Below are positions 6,369 to 14,392 of a stretch of 35,256 nt of DNA, piece after piece. The notes below the pieces were generated by a model. The model saw only the letters and a program-made list of their open reading frames with translations, ran no database searches and was not told the origin of the DNA. The position numbers and the translations under genes were made by a program. Numbering within the stretch: the stretch's first letter is position 1; each line of letters begins with the position of its first letter. This DNA is from an uncultured Oscillospiraceae bacterium (GTDB lineage Bacteria; Bacillota; Clostridia; Oscillospirales; Oscillospiraceae). Where the stretch lies: positions 1 through 35,256 of the forward strand of contig CAKTOB010000024.1 in assembly GCA_934589525.1 (NCBI GenBank). The letters are read 5' to 3'.

Positions 6369-7778
6369 ATGGGCAAGTACACTCAGGATGCCGCCAAGCT
6401 GCTGGAGCTGGTTGGCGGCAAGGAAAACATCGCAGCAGTCAGCCACTGCATGACCAGAATGCGCTTCGTTCTGAACGATCCCGCACTGGCAAACATCGAA
6501 GCCATCGAGGCTATCCCTTCCGTTAAGGGCAGCTTCACCCAGGCTGGCCAGTTCCAGGTCATCATTGGCAACACTGTTGCTGACTTCTACAACGACTTCA
6601 TCGCCATTTCCGGCATCGAAGGCGTCAGCAAAGACGAGGCTAAGTCCGCAGCCAAGCAGAATCAGAACGCGCTGCAGCGCATCATGACCGCTCTGGCAGA
6701 GATCTTCGCTCCTCTGATCCCCGCAATTATTACCGGCGGTCTGATCCTCGGCTTCCGTAACGTTATCGACAGCCTGTATATCTTCGCAGGCGGCACCGCT
6801 ACTCTGGTTCAGCTGAGCCAGTTCTGGGCAGGCGTTGACCAGTTCCTGTGGCTCATCGGCGAAGCCGTCTTCCACATGCTGCCTGTCGGTATCTGCTGGT
6901 CCATCACCAAGAAGATGGGTACCAACCAGATGCTGGGCATCGTTCTGGGTCTGACTCTGGTTTCCGGCCAGCTGCTGAATGCATATGCTGTGAATTCTGC
7001 CGCCGTTATTCCCCAGTGGGACTTCGGCTTTGTTAAGGTGGATATGATCGGCTACCAGGCTCAGGTTATCCCCGCCATGCTGGCAGGTTTCACTCTGGTC
7101 TATCTGGAAAAGTTCTTCCGTAAGGTCACGCCTGCTGTCATCTCCATGATTGTGGTTCCTTTCTGCAGCCTGCTGCTGGCTGTCATGGCTGCTCACTTCG
7201 TTCTGGGCCCCATCGGCTGGACCATCGGTTCCTGGATCTCCAACTTCGTCTATGCCGGCATCACCGGTTCCCTGCGTCTGCTGTTCGGCGCTGTATTCGG
7301 CTTCTTCTATGCACCTCTGGTCATCACCGGTCTGCACCACATGTCCAACGCCATCGACACCCAGCTGTGCGCTGACTTCGGCGGCACCATGCTGTGGCCC
7401 ATGATCGCTCTGTCCAACATCGCTCAGGGTTCCGCCGTTCTGGGCATGATCTACCTGCAGCGCAAGAACGCCCGTGCTCAGGAAGTCAACATTCCCTCCT
7501 GCATCTCCTGCTACCTGGGTGTTACCGAGCCCGCCATGTTCGGTGTCAACCTGAAGTACAACTTCCCCTTCATCTGCGCCATGATCGGTTCCGGTATCGC
7601 CGGTGCCTTCTCCGTCATGACCTCCTCCACCGCAAACTCCATCGGTGTCGGCGGTCTGCCCGGCATCCTGTCCATGCAGCCCCAGTCCATGGGTACCTTC
7701 GCCATCGCCATGCTGATCGCCATCGCAGTGCCCTTCGTACTGACTGTCATCATCGGCAAGCGCAAGAACATTGCCTGA
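6369..7778 (+). CDS. treB: PTS trehalose-specific EIIBC component
   Basis: A 469-residue membrane permease of the glucose-glucoside PTS superfamily that imports trehalose as trehalose-6-phosphate. The EIIB domain occupies residues 1-85, with phosphorylation Cys27 in AVSHCMTRMRF. The EIIC domain fills the rest with about ten membrane segments, including the conserved substrate loop ITGLHHMSNAID and LGVTEPAMFGVN. There is no EIIA domain, as in other TreB proteins, so phosphate must come from a separate EIIA, which is encoded three genes downstream. Neighbours treR and treC support trehalose over sucrose or beta-glucosides. Codon use is strongly biased (GGC, CTG, ATC), suggesting high expression. 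Confidence 0.93.
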   Translation: MGKYTQDAAKLLELVGGKENIAAVSHCMTRMRFVLNDPALANIEAIEAIPSVKGSFTQAGQFQVIIGNTVADFYNDFIAISGIEGVSKDEAKSAAKQNQNALQRIMTALAEIFAPLIPAIITGGLILGFRNVIDSLYIFAGGTATLVQLSQFWAGVDQFLWLIGEAVFHMLPVGICWSITKKMGTNQMLGIVLGLTLVSGQLLNAYAVNSAAVIPQWDFGFVKVDMIGYQAQVIPAMLAGFTLVYLEKFFRKVTPAVISMIVVPFCSLLLAVMAAHFVLGPIGWTIGSWISNFVYAGITGSLRLLFGAVFGFFYAPLVITGLHHMSNAIDTQLCADFGGTMLWPMIALSNIAQGSAVLGMIYLQRKNARAQEVNIPSCISCYLGVTEPAMFGVNLKYNFPFICAMIGSGIAGAFSVMTSSTANSIGVGGLPGILSMQPQSMGTFAIAMLIAIAVPFVLTVIIGKRKNIA

Positions 7779-7797
7779 TTCGCCTCTTAAAATAGGT

Positions 7798-7825
7798 TCC
7801 GGGAAAGACTTCGGTCTTTCCCGGA
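7798..7825 (+). other. Intercistronic stem-loop with TTCG tetraloop
   Basis: Perfect 12-bp arms, TCCGGGAAAGAC (7798-7809) and GTCTTTCCCGGA (7814-7825), close on a TTCG tetraloop. It lies in the 71-bp gap between treB and treC. No T run follows, so a transcript-stability or processing hairpin is more likely than full termination. Confidence 0.75.
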
Positions 7826-7849
7826 TACCCGCATCAAAGGAGACTTCTC

Positions 7850-9487
7850 ATGGGAAATTTTAAGAACAAAGTTGTGTATCAAGTCTACCCCAAAAGCTTT
7901 TACGACTCCAACGGAGACGGCGAAGGCGATCTGAAGGGCATTACCTCCAAGCTGGACTACCTGCAGGAGCTGGGTGTGGAACTGCTGTGGAGCACTCCCT
8001 TCTTCCCCAGCCCCCAGCGTGACAATGGCTATGACGTTTCCGACTACTGCGCAGTGGATCCCCGGTTCGGTACCATGGAGGAACTGGAAGAGCTCATTGC
8101 CGAAGCTGATAAGAGAAACATCGGACTCATGTTCGATATGGTCTTCAACCATACCTCCACCGAGCACGAGTGGTTCCAGAAGGCTCTGGCCGGTGACGAA
8201 AAGTACCAGAACTACTACATCTTCAAGGACGGCACCCCCGATAAAATCCCCACCAACTGGGTGTCCAAATTCGGCGGCCCTGCCTGGGAATATGTGCCCT
8301 CTCTGGGAAAATGGTATCTGCACCTGTACGATGTAACGCAGGCAGATCTGAACTGGGAAAATCCCGAAGTCCGTGAGGAACTGAAGAATGTTCTGCGGTT
8401 CTGGAAGACCAAGGGCATTCAGGGTTTCCGCTTCGATGTGGTAAACCTGATCTCCAAGCCTGAGATTTTTGAAAATGACGATATCGGCGATGGCCGCCGT
8501 TTTTATACTGACGGACGGCATGTCCACGAATTCCTGAAGGAAATGGTTCGTGATGCAGGCATTGCAGATATGACCACCGCCGGTGAGATGTCCTCCTCCA
8601 GCCTGGACAACTGTGTCCGCTACACCGCTCCCAAGGAACAGGAGCTGAGCATGGTCTTCAGCTTCCATCATCTGAAGGTTGACTACAAGGATGGCGATAA
8701 GTGGAGCCTAATGACCGCCGATCTGATGAAGCTGAAGGATCTCTTCTGCACCTGGCAGGAGGGAATGCAGGCAGAGGACGGCTGGAATGCCCTATTCTGG
8801 TGCAACCATGACCAGCCCCGGGCCGTCAGCCGCTTCGGCAACGAGGACAAGTACTGGAAGGAATCCGCCAAGATGCTGGCTGCCGCCATCCATCTGATGC
8901 GAGGTACTCCCTACATCTATCAGGGTGAAGAGATTGGCATGACCAACCCTCACTATACCTCCATTGACCAGTACCGGGATGTGGAAAGCCTGAACTACTA
9001 CCGGATCCTCATGGAAAACGGCAAGACCTCCGAAGAGGCTCTGCAGATCCTGGCAGAGCGCAGCCGCGACAATGGCCGTACTCCCATGCAGTGGGACGAC
9101 AGCCACGCCGCCGGTTTCACCACCGGTACTCCCTGGATCGATCCTCCTGAAAACTACCGTCAGATCAACGCTGCCGCACAGATGAATGATGAGACTTCTG
9201 TCCGTGCTTTCTACAAGAAGCTGGTTCAGCTGCGTAAGGAGATGGAAGTTATCTCCGAAGGCAAGATCGAATTCCTGATGAAGGAAGACGAGAAGGTGCT
9301 GGCTTACCGCCGTTATACCGATTCCCAGGAGATGCTGGTGCTGTGTAACTTTACCAGTGAAGAAGCCCCTGTAACCCTGCCCCGGGGCTGGGAAAATACC
9401 GATGTTCTGATTGCAAACTGGGACAATGCCACCGCCCTCACTGATCTGACTCTGCGGCCTTACGAGTGCCTGGCTCTGATCAAGTAA
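7850..9487 (+). CDS. treC: Trehalose-6-phosphate hydrolase (GH13)
   Basis: A 545-residue cytoplasmic GH13 enzyme that splits trehalose-6-phosphate into glucose and glucose-6-phosphate. It matches E. coli TreC and B. subtilis TreA along its length: VVYQVYPKSFYDSNGDGEGD at the start, FDMVFNHTSTEHEWF, NWVSKFGGPAWEY, LNWENPEVREEL, the nucleophile Asp196 in FRFDVVNLIS, acid/base Glu246 in AGEMSS, third Asp321 in WCNHDQPRAVSRF, and QGEEIGMTNPHY. The KFGGPAW and DGRRFYTDGR segments are those that distinguish phosphotrehalases from oligo-1,6-glucosidases. The ribosome site AAAGGAG is 9 nt before the ATG. It is full length and downstream of treB. Confidence 0.95.
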   Translation: MGNFKNKVVYQVYPKSFYDSNGDGEGDLKGITSKLDYLQELGVELLWSTPFFPSPQRDNGYDVSDYCAVDPRFGTMEELEELIAEADKRNIGLMFDMVFNHTSTEHEWFQKALAGDEKYQNYYIFKDGTPDKIPTNWVSKFGGPAWEYVPSLGKWYLHLYDVTQADLNWENPEVREELKNVLRFWKTKGIQGFRFDVVNLISKPEIFENDDIGDGRRFYTDGRHVHEFLKEMVRDAGIADMTTAGEMSSSSLDNCVRYTAPKEQELSMVFSFHHLKVDYKDGDKWSLMTADLMKLKDLFCTWQEGMQAEDGWNALFWCNHDQPRAVSRFGNEDKYWKESAKMLAAAIHLMRGTPYIYQGEEIGMTNPHYTSIDQYRDVESLNYYRILMENGKTSEEALQILAERSRDNGRTPMQWDDSHAAGFTTGTPWIDPPENYRQINAAAQMNDETSVRAFYKKLVQLRKEMEVISEGKIEFLMKEDEKVLAYRRYTDSQEMLVLCNFTSEEAPVTLPRGWENTDVLIANWDNATALTDLTLRPYECLALIK

Positions 9488-9507
9488 TATAGAAAGAAGG
9501 AAATAAT

Positions 9508-10008
9508 ATGGGTCTTTTTGATAAACTGTTTGGTAAGAAAGAAGAAACCTTTGATCCCAATCATATTTTTGCTCCTATGGCTGGTCAGACCGTGCCTGTA
9601 GCAGAAGTTCCCGATCCTACTTTTGCCCAGGGGATACTGGGTGAAGGCATTGCCATTATCCCTGCTGACGGCAAGGTATATGCTCCCTGCAATGCTACCG
9701 TAGATACCATGTTTGAAACCGGCCATGCATGCAGCCTGGTAGCTGAAAACGGCGCTGAGATTCTGATCCATGTGGGTCTGGAAACTGTTGGCCTGGGCGG
9801 CAAGTGCTTCAAAGTTCATGTGAAGAATGGCCAGAAGGTCAAGAAGGGCCAGCTGATGTTCGAAGCAGATCTGGAAGGCATCAAGGCTGCCGGTCTGAAT
9901 ACCATTACCCCTGTCCTGGTTTGCAATGTGGATGATTTTGCTTCCCTGAACGGTCACACCGGCAATGCTGTTACCAATGATGACGTTGTCATCGAACTGA
10001 GCAAGTAA
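9508..10008 (+). CDS. PTS glucose-type EIIA protein (trehalose system)
   Basis: A 166-residue soluble EIIA of the Crr/EIIA-Glc fold, passing phosphate from HPr to EIIB. The phosphoryl-accepting His88 is in ILIHVGLETVGL, and the partner His73 is in GHACSLVA. The N-terminal stretch IFAPMAGQTVPVAEVPDPTF and the motif GEGIAIIPADGKVYAP are typical. It starts 20 bp after treC with its own ribosome site (AAGAAGG), so it is part of the same transcript. TreB lacks an EIIA domain, and this protein fills the gap. It may also serve other EIIBC proteins elsewhere. Confidence 0.92.
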   Translation: MGLFDKLFGKKEETFDPNHIFAPMAGQTVPVAEVPDPTFAQGILGEGIAIIPADGKVYAPCNATVDTMFETGHACSLVAENGAEILIHVGLETVGLGGKCFKVHVKNGQKVKKGQLMFEADLEGIKAAGLNTITPVLVCNVDDFASLNGHTGNAVTNDDVVIELSK

Positions 10009-10041
10009 TGGAATATCATAACGATTTAGGAGGCTAATAAT

Positions 10042-10302
10042 ATGAAGCAGTTTGAATATACCATCAATGATCCTCTGGGCATCCACGCCCGTCCCGCTGG
10101 CATGCTGGTCAAGGAAGCAAAGGCTTTTGCTGATACTGTAGTAACCGTCACCAAGAATGGTACCACTGTGAAGGCCGGTCAGCTGATGAAGCTCATGAGT
10201 CTGGGTGTAAAGCAGGGCGATGTTGTTACTGTAGCCGCAGAAGGTGCGAATGAAGATGCCGCAATTGCCGCTCTGACTGCCTTCTTTAACAACAATCTGT
10301 AA
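10042..10302 (+). CDS. ptsH: HPr phosphocarrier protein
   Basis: An 86-residue HPr, the small carrier between enzyme I and EIIA. The active-site His15 sits in GIHARPAG, as in all HPr proteins. The regulatory Ser46 of Firmicutes HPr (in K-S-I-M-G-V-M-S-L-G) aligns here to Gln47 in KAGQLMKLMSLG. The protein would therefore not be a normal target of HPr kinase and could not act as a CcpA corepressor. A strong AGGAGG (10029-10034) precedes the ATG. It sits between EIIA and enzyme I in one operon. It may be a dedicated trehalose HPr alongside a housekeeping copy elsewhere; that copy cannot be checked here. Confidence 0.93.
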   Translation: MKQFEYTINDPLGIHARPAGMLVKEAKAFADTVVTVTKNGTTVKAGQLMKLMSLGVKQGDVVTVAAEGANEDAAIAALTAFFNNNL

Positions 10303-10399
10303 GCAATCAAATCCTTTTGCCACGGGAAGCGCTGAAATGATAACACTCCTTCTTCGGCGTTTTCCAACTTCTTTCCACGTATAGAAAGGACACGGAACT

Positions 10400-12055
10400 A
10401 TGATTACAATCCAAGGTAAAGGTGTATCCAAGGGCATTGCAAAAGGCCCCCTCTATTTCTTCCAGCGTTCTGACACCACGGTTACGTTGAAAGTTGTCTC
10501 TGATATTGAGGCCGAAAAAGCCCGCCTGGCTGTGGCTCAGGAGCAATCCATCCAGCAGCTGAACGCTCTGGCAGAAAAGTGTCGGGACGATGCCGGTGAG
10601 GAGATGGCAGTCCTCTTTGAAACCCATGCCATGCTTGTGGAAGATGAAGACTTTGTAGAGTGTATTACATCTCTGATTGATGAAAAATCCTGTAATGCAG
10701 AATATGCCGTGGAACAGGCAGGCATCCAGTTTGCAGCTATGTTTGCAGCTATGGATGATGCATATATGCAGGCTCGCGCTGCGGACATCAAGGACGTAGC
10801 TAAGCGGATTGTGAATAATCTGCTGGGTGTTGTGGACGGAGGGATCCGCTCTGATGTTCCGGTTATTTTGGCAGCGGACGATCTGGCTCCTTCTGAAACC
10901 CTGCAGCTGGACAAGTCCAAGATTCTGGGATTTGTCACCATGGGTGGTTCCGGTAACTCTCATACTGCTATTCTGGCCCGTACTATGGGTATCCCTGCTA
11001 TCTGCGGTGCTGGTGAAGCTCTGGCAGAAGGCTACAATGGCCGTGTCGGTTACATTGACGGTGAAACCGGACAGCTGATTATTGACCCCGATGCGATGAC
11101 CCAGGCAGCTCTGAAGGAAAAATATGAAAAGCAGCAGGAAACCAAGAAACTGCTGGAAACTATGAAGGGTCAGGAAGACATCACTCTGGATGGAAAGAAG
11201 ATGCTGCTGTATTGCAATATCGGTTCTCCCGAGGATGTGGCCGCCGTTCTGGCCAACGATGGTCAGGGTATCGGTCTGTTCCGCAGTGAGTTCCTTTACT
11301 TAAGTGCTTCCGATTACCCCACTGAGGATGAGCAGTTCGAGGCGTACCGTAGTGTTGCTGCTGCCATGAACGGCAAGCGTGTTGTGATTCGTACTCTGGA
11401 TATCGGTGCAGACAAGCAGGTGGATTATTTCGATATGAAGAAAGAAGAAAATCCTGCCCTGGGTGTTCGCGCTATTCGTATCTGTCTGAATCGTCCTGAG
11501 GTATTCCGCACCCAGTTGCGCGCTCTGTACCGGGCATCTGTTTACGGTAAAATTGCCATTATGTTCCCCATGATCACTTCTGTCTGGGAAGTCAAGGAAT
11601 GTAAGCGTGCCTGCATGAGCGTTATGAAAGAACTGGAAGCCGAGGGTATTCCCTATGACAAGGATACTGAGCTGGGCATTATGGTCGAGACTCCTTCCTC
11701 TGTATTTGTGGCCGAGGAACTTGCCCAACTGGTGGACTTCTTCTCTGTTGGCACCAACGATCTGACTCAGTATACCCTGGCCTGCGACCGTCAGGCAAAC
11801 GATCTGGGTAAGTTCTATGATCCTCATCATCCCGCTCTGCTCCGTGCCATCAAAATGGCTGCCGATGCTGCCCATAAGGCTGGCATCTGGATCGGTATCT
11901 GCGGCGAGCTGGGTGCTGACATTTCCATGCTGCCTACCTTCCTGGCTATGGGTATCGATGAACTGTCTGTATCTCCCTCTGCCGTGCTGCCTGTTCGTGC
12001 AGCCATCCGCCAGAGCATTGCTCAAACTTGCACGCTGGAGATGCTGGAGTGCTGA
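10400..12055 (+). CDS. ptsI: PTS enzyme I, phosphoenolpyruvate-protein phosphotransferase
   Basis: A 551-residue enzyme I that autophosphorylates from phosphoenolpyruvate and passes the phosphate to HPr. The N-terminal helical HPr-binding part is at about 25-140. The phosphohistidine domain holds His188 in GGSGNSHTAILART. The C-terminal PEP-binding barrel shows GIGLFRSEFLYL, RTLDIGADKQ, NPALGVRAIR, FFSVGTNDLTQY and the catalytic Cys in GICGELGAD. It is slightly shorter than typical (about 570-575 residues) but has all active-site blocks. It starts 97 bp after ptsH with GAAAGGA as ribosome site. It completes the phosphorelay of the island. Confidence 0.94.
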   Translation: MITIQGKGVSKGIAKGPLYFFQRSDTTVTLKVVSDIEAEKARLAVAQEQSIQQLNALAEKCRDDAGEEMAVLFETHAMLVEDEDFVECITSLIDEKSCNAEYAVEQAGIQFAAMFAAMDDAYMQARAADIKDVAKRIVNNLLGVVDGGIRSDVPVILAADDLAPSETLQLDKSKILGFVTMGGSGNSHTAILARTMGIPAICGAGEALAEGYNGRVGYIDGETGQLIIDPDAMTQAALKEKYEKQQETKKLLETMKGQEDITLDGKKMLLYCNIGSPEDVAAVLANDGQGIGLFRSEFLYLSASDYPTEDEQFEAYRSVAAAMNGKRVVIRTLDIGADKQVDYFDMKKEENPALGVRAIRICLNRPEVFRTQLRALYRASVYGKIAIMFPMITSVWEVKECKRACMSVMKELEAEGIPYDKDTELGIMVETPSSVFVAEELAQLVDFFSVGTNDLTQYTLACDRQANDLGKFYDPHHPALLRAIKMAADAAHKAGIWIGICGELGADISMLPTFLAMGIDELSVSPSAVLPVRAAIRQSIAQTCTLEMLEC

Positions 12056-12629
12056 AAATCATTCGGACGATTTCATCCTCAGAAAAGGTGTGTCCCTGTA
12101 GAGATCCTCTTTCATAGAAAGGAAGGATCTCTACAGGATATTCATTGTGAGAACCGGTCTCGTAAAGTTTAGCAACATAAGGAGAATATACACACCGCTG
12201 AGGGACCATACCATAGGATTTGTACGCATCAACAGCATTTTGATTGTGGCTCCATACCATCAGGTCAATCCTTTTCGCGCCTATCTTCCTGGCTCGTTTC
12301 TGGACAGCCTGAAAAAGGGATTTTCCGATTCCTTTTCTTCTGTGCTTTTCATCCACAACAATGAGGTCGATGTATGCTGTTTTCATTTTCACCATTCCGC
12401 TGCAGTCAAGCATAGAAACAAAACAACAGCCAAGGATTTCTCTCCGTGCTTCCGCAAGAATGGTAATCATTTCGTTGTTTTCAACCAGGCTTTCAAAGGA
12501 ATCTCTGGGCATGTAGTGGTCGATCTCAGAAAACAGTTCTGGCCTGCCCACAATATCCACTTGATGTAATTGCAATAGCAGCCTATCGATTGCCTCATAA
12601 TCGGATTTCCTGATATTCCGAATGATCAT
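11946..12629 (-). CDS. GNAT family N-acetyltransferase with abnormal C-terminus
   Basis: About the first 150 residues are a standard GNAT domain: start IIRNIRKSDYEAIDRLL, a central AYIDLIVVDEKHRRKGIGKS containing the acetyl-CoA loop R-R-K-G-I-G-K, and the C-terminal WSHNQNAVDAYKSYGM. I place the start at ATG 12629, because AGGGGG lies 8 nt upstream; a GTG at 12638 has no room for a ribosome site. A normal RimI-like protein would end soon after GMVPQRCVY. This frame runs on about 75 codons, through the inverted repeat and 110 bp into the 3' end of convergent ptsI. The tail is probably read-through after loss of the native stop. The substrate is unknown. Confidence 0.7.
   Translation of the reverse strand: MIIRNIRKSDYEAIDRLLLQLHQVDIVGRPELFSEIDHYMPRDSFESLVENNEMITILAEARREILGCCFVSMLDCSGMVKMKTAYIDLIVVDEKHRRKGIGKSLFQAVQKRARKIGAKRIDLMVWSHNQNAVDAYKSYGMVPQRCVYSPYVAKLYETGSHNEYPVEILPFYERGSLQGHTFSEDEIVRMIFSTPASPACKFEQCSGGWLHEQAARQREIQTVHRYP
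12095..12137. other. 14-bp inverted repeat between ptsI and the GNAT gene
   Basis: Perfect arms CCTGTAGAGATCCT (12095-12108) and AGGATCTCTACAGG (12124-12137) surround a 15-base loop, 40 bp after the ptsI stop. No T run follows on either strand. It may stop or protect the trehalose transcript. On the minus strand it lies inside the tail of the GNAT frame. Confidence 0.6.
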
Positions 12630-12972
12630 TGCCTGCACCCCCTGCTTTGTTATTATAATTCATAGGGGGATAGAAATAATATACGGTTTGCACCCCAAAT
12701 TATCAGGATTGTGCCAATTCTAATAGTGGAAGGCTAACCCATCTTTATTTTGGAATGCATATCATTGGAATGCCGCAAGCAACGGCACAATCGTGATATT
12801 TTTGGCAGTAATAATATATCTTTTTCACAATTTTTGCGCTATGATAATATCAGCGAAGGCACCTGCCAAAGCTGGCAGAAAGCGCCGATGGCCCACGTCG
12901 GCGTTTCTTCCTTAATTCTCTCAAGGGGCTGGTACAAGCCAGCCCCCCACTTACCACTGCAAGGAGGTTTCC
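12630..12972. promoter_or_regulatory. Structured leader of the HD-SupH-MFS operon
   Basis: No gene is seen here. A possible promoter ends in TAATAT near 12844-12849. Three hairpins follow: CTGCCA/TGGCAG (12863-12868 and 12873-12878); a GC-rich stem around CGCCGA/TCGGCG (12883-12888 and 12898-12903) followed by TTTCTT, resembling a weak terminator; and GGGGCTGG/CCAGCCCC (12925-12932 and 12939-12946). A strong AAGGAGG ribosome site (12961-12967) then precedes the HD gene. The arrangement suggests attenuation or a structured leader, but I recognise no riboswitch class. Confidence 0.45.
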
Positions 12973-13605
12973 ATGTTACTGACTCGTGTAATTGCGGAAA
13001 GGGCGTTGGAGCAAGCGTACAAATCCAATCCCGGTCCTTGGGCCGACCATGCCCGGTATGTGGCACTGGCCTGCCAAAATATTGCAAGCCGTTGTCCTCA
13101 TTTGGATGTGGACGATGCCTACATATATGGCATTCTTCACGATATTGGCAGACACGCAGGTGTCAGCTCCGAGCGTCATCTGATCGATGGCTACCGCTAC
13201 TGCATGGAGCGGGGGTGGGAAAAAGCTGCGCAAATCTGTATCTCCCATGCGTTTATGATTCCGGACATTGAAACATCCATCGGTGTTTTCGATATGCCGG
13301 ATGAGGACAAGGCATTTATGGCACAGTTCATAAAGGATGCCGTCTATGATGACTATGACCGTCTGGTTCAGCTCTGCGATGCTCTGGCCCTGCCCACCGG
13401 CTTCTGTTTGCTGGAAAAGCGGTTCGTAGATGTTGCCATCCGGTACGGTACACACCCCGCAACCATTGACCGTTGGAAGGCTGTACTGGAAATCAAGGAA
13501 CACTTTGAGAAAATCATGGGACGTTCCATCTATGACTGCCTTCCCGGTGTGATTGAAAACAGTTTTGAGAAGCGGAGGAAAAACGAATATGAATTACAAC
13601 GTTAA
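12973..13605 (+). CDS. HD-domain phosphohydrolase
   Basis: A 210-residue HD-superfamily protein. The metal-site pattern is visible: His26 in WADHARYVALAC, the His56-Asp57 pair in YGILHDIGRHAG, a downstream His in CISHAFMIPD, and a late Asp in LVQLCDALALP. Such stand-alone HD proteins hydrolyse nucleotides or small phosphoesters; the substrate cannot be read. AAGGAGG lies 6 nt before the ATG. The next gene (SupH-like HAD) starts inside its last 17 bases, so the two are co-translated. The low-complexity, Lys/Arg-rich last 15 residues may reflect this overlap. It is the first gene of a four-gene group lying inside the island. Confidence 0.8.
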   Translation: MLLTRVIAERALEQAYKSNPGPWADHARYVALACQNIASRCPHLDVDDAYIYGILHDIGRHAGVSSERHLIDGYRYCMERGWEKAAQICISHAFMIPDIETSIGVFDMPDEDKAFMAQFIKDAVYDDYDRLVQLCDALALPTGFCLLEKRFVDVAIRYGTHPATIDRWKAVLEIKEHFEKIMGRSIYDCLPGVIENSFEKRRKNEYELQR

Positions 13606-14392
13606 ATTGGTTGCAGTAGATGTTGATGGCACCTTTGTCCGTTCCGATTACACTTACGATGTACCCCGGTTTCGGCGCATTTTGGAAAGGATGAAGAAAG
13701 CAGACTGCAATTTTGTCGTTGCAAGTGGAAATCAGTATTATCAGCTTCGGGATCTGTTTCCTGGGTATCATGAAGAGCTGTCCTTTGTGGCAGAAAATGG
13801 TGCCTTTGTGAAAGACCGAAAAGACATTCTCTTTACCGCAGATATGCCCAAGGAAACAGTGGATGCTGTTATTGATGTATGCCGGGAATATCCGGAGGTA
13901 TTGAATGTTTTGTGTGGCGTAGAAAGCGCCTACTGCCAGCGCGGAACGGTCAGTCAGGCTTTTTTCGATTTGACTGGCATTTATTATCACCGTCTGAAAT
14001 GGGTGGATGACTTCAAAAAAGTGGATGATCGCATTTTGAAGTTTGCACCTACTGTTCCCGTAGAAAAGACATGGGAATACTACAAAATGTTTAAGGAAAG
14101 ACTTTGCGGCTTGGTTGAACCCACCACCAGTGGCCATGGTTCCATTGATCTGATCGTTCCTGGATGCCACAAGGCATCTGGACTAAAGCGGTTGGTTGAG
14201 CGATGGAATATCGATCCCAGTCAGTGCGTTGCCTTTGGCGATGGTGGAAATGACATTGAGATGCTGCAATACTGTTCCATGAGCTATGCCATGGCAAATG
14301 CATCACAGAATGTAAAGGATGCAGCTAAGTATGTTTGTCCGTCTAATAACGATGATGGCGTACTCACTGCACTTGAGGAACTGTTCCCATGA
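13589..14392 (+). CDS. SupH/YbiV-like HAD-IIB sugar phosphatase
   Basis: A 267-residue Cof-type HAD phosphatase that closely tracks E. coli YbiV (SupH), a sugar-phosphate phosphatase. Matching blocks are VAVDVDGTF (Asp11, Asp13), FVVASGNQYYQLRDLFP, LSFVAENGAFV, SAYCQRG, YYHRLKWVDDF, TSGHGSIDLIVPG, HKASGLKRLVERW and the metal motif FGDGGNDIEML. I start at ATG 13589, preceded by GCGGAGG; an in-frame upstream ATG at 13553 has no site and would add 12 unconserved residues. It overlaps the HD gene by 17 bp and the MFS gene by 4 bp. A role in dephosphorylating a sugar phosphate in the pathway of the linked transporter is inferred. Confidence 0.87.
   Translation: MNYNVKLVAVDVDGTFVRSDYTYDVPRFRRILERMKKADCNFVVASGNQYYQLRDLFPGYHEELSFVAENGAFVKDRKDILFTADMPKETVDAVIDVCREYPEVLNVLCGVESAYCQRGTVSQAFFDLTGIYYHRLKWVDDFKKVDDRILKFAPTVPVEKTWEYYKMFKERLCGLVEPTTSGHGSIDLIVPGCHKASGLKRLVERWNIDPSQCVAFGDGGNDIEMLQYCSMSYAMANASQNVKDAAKYVCPSNNDDGVLTALEELFP

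Noticed and set aside
12840..12972. A known riboswitch class in the leader
   Set aside because: Stems are clear but I could not match any conserved riboswitch core, so only a structured leader is reported.
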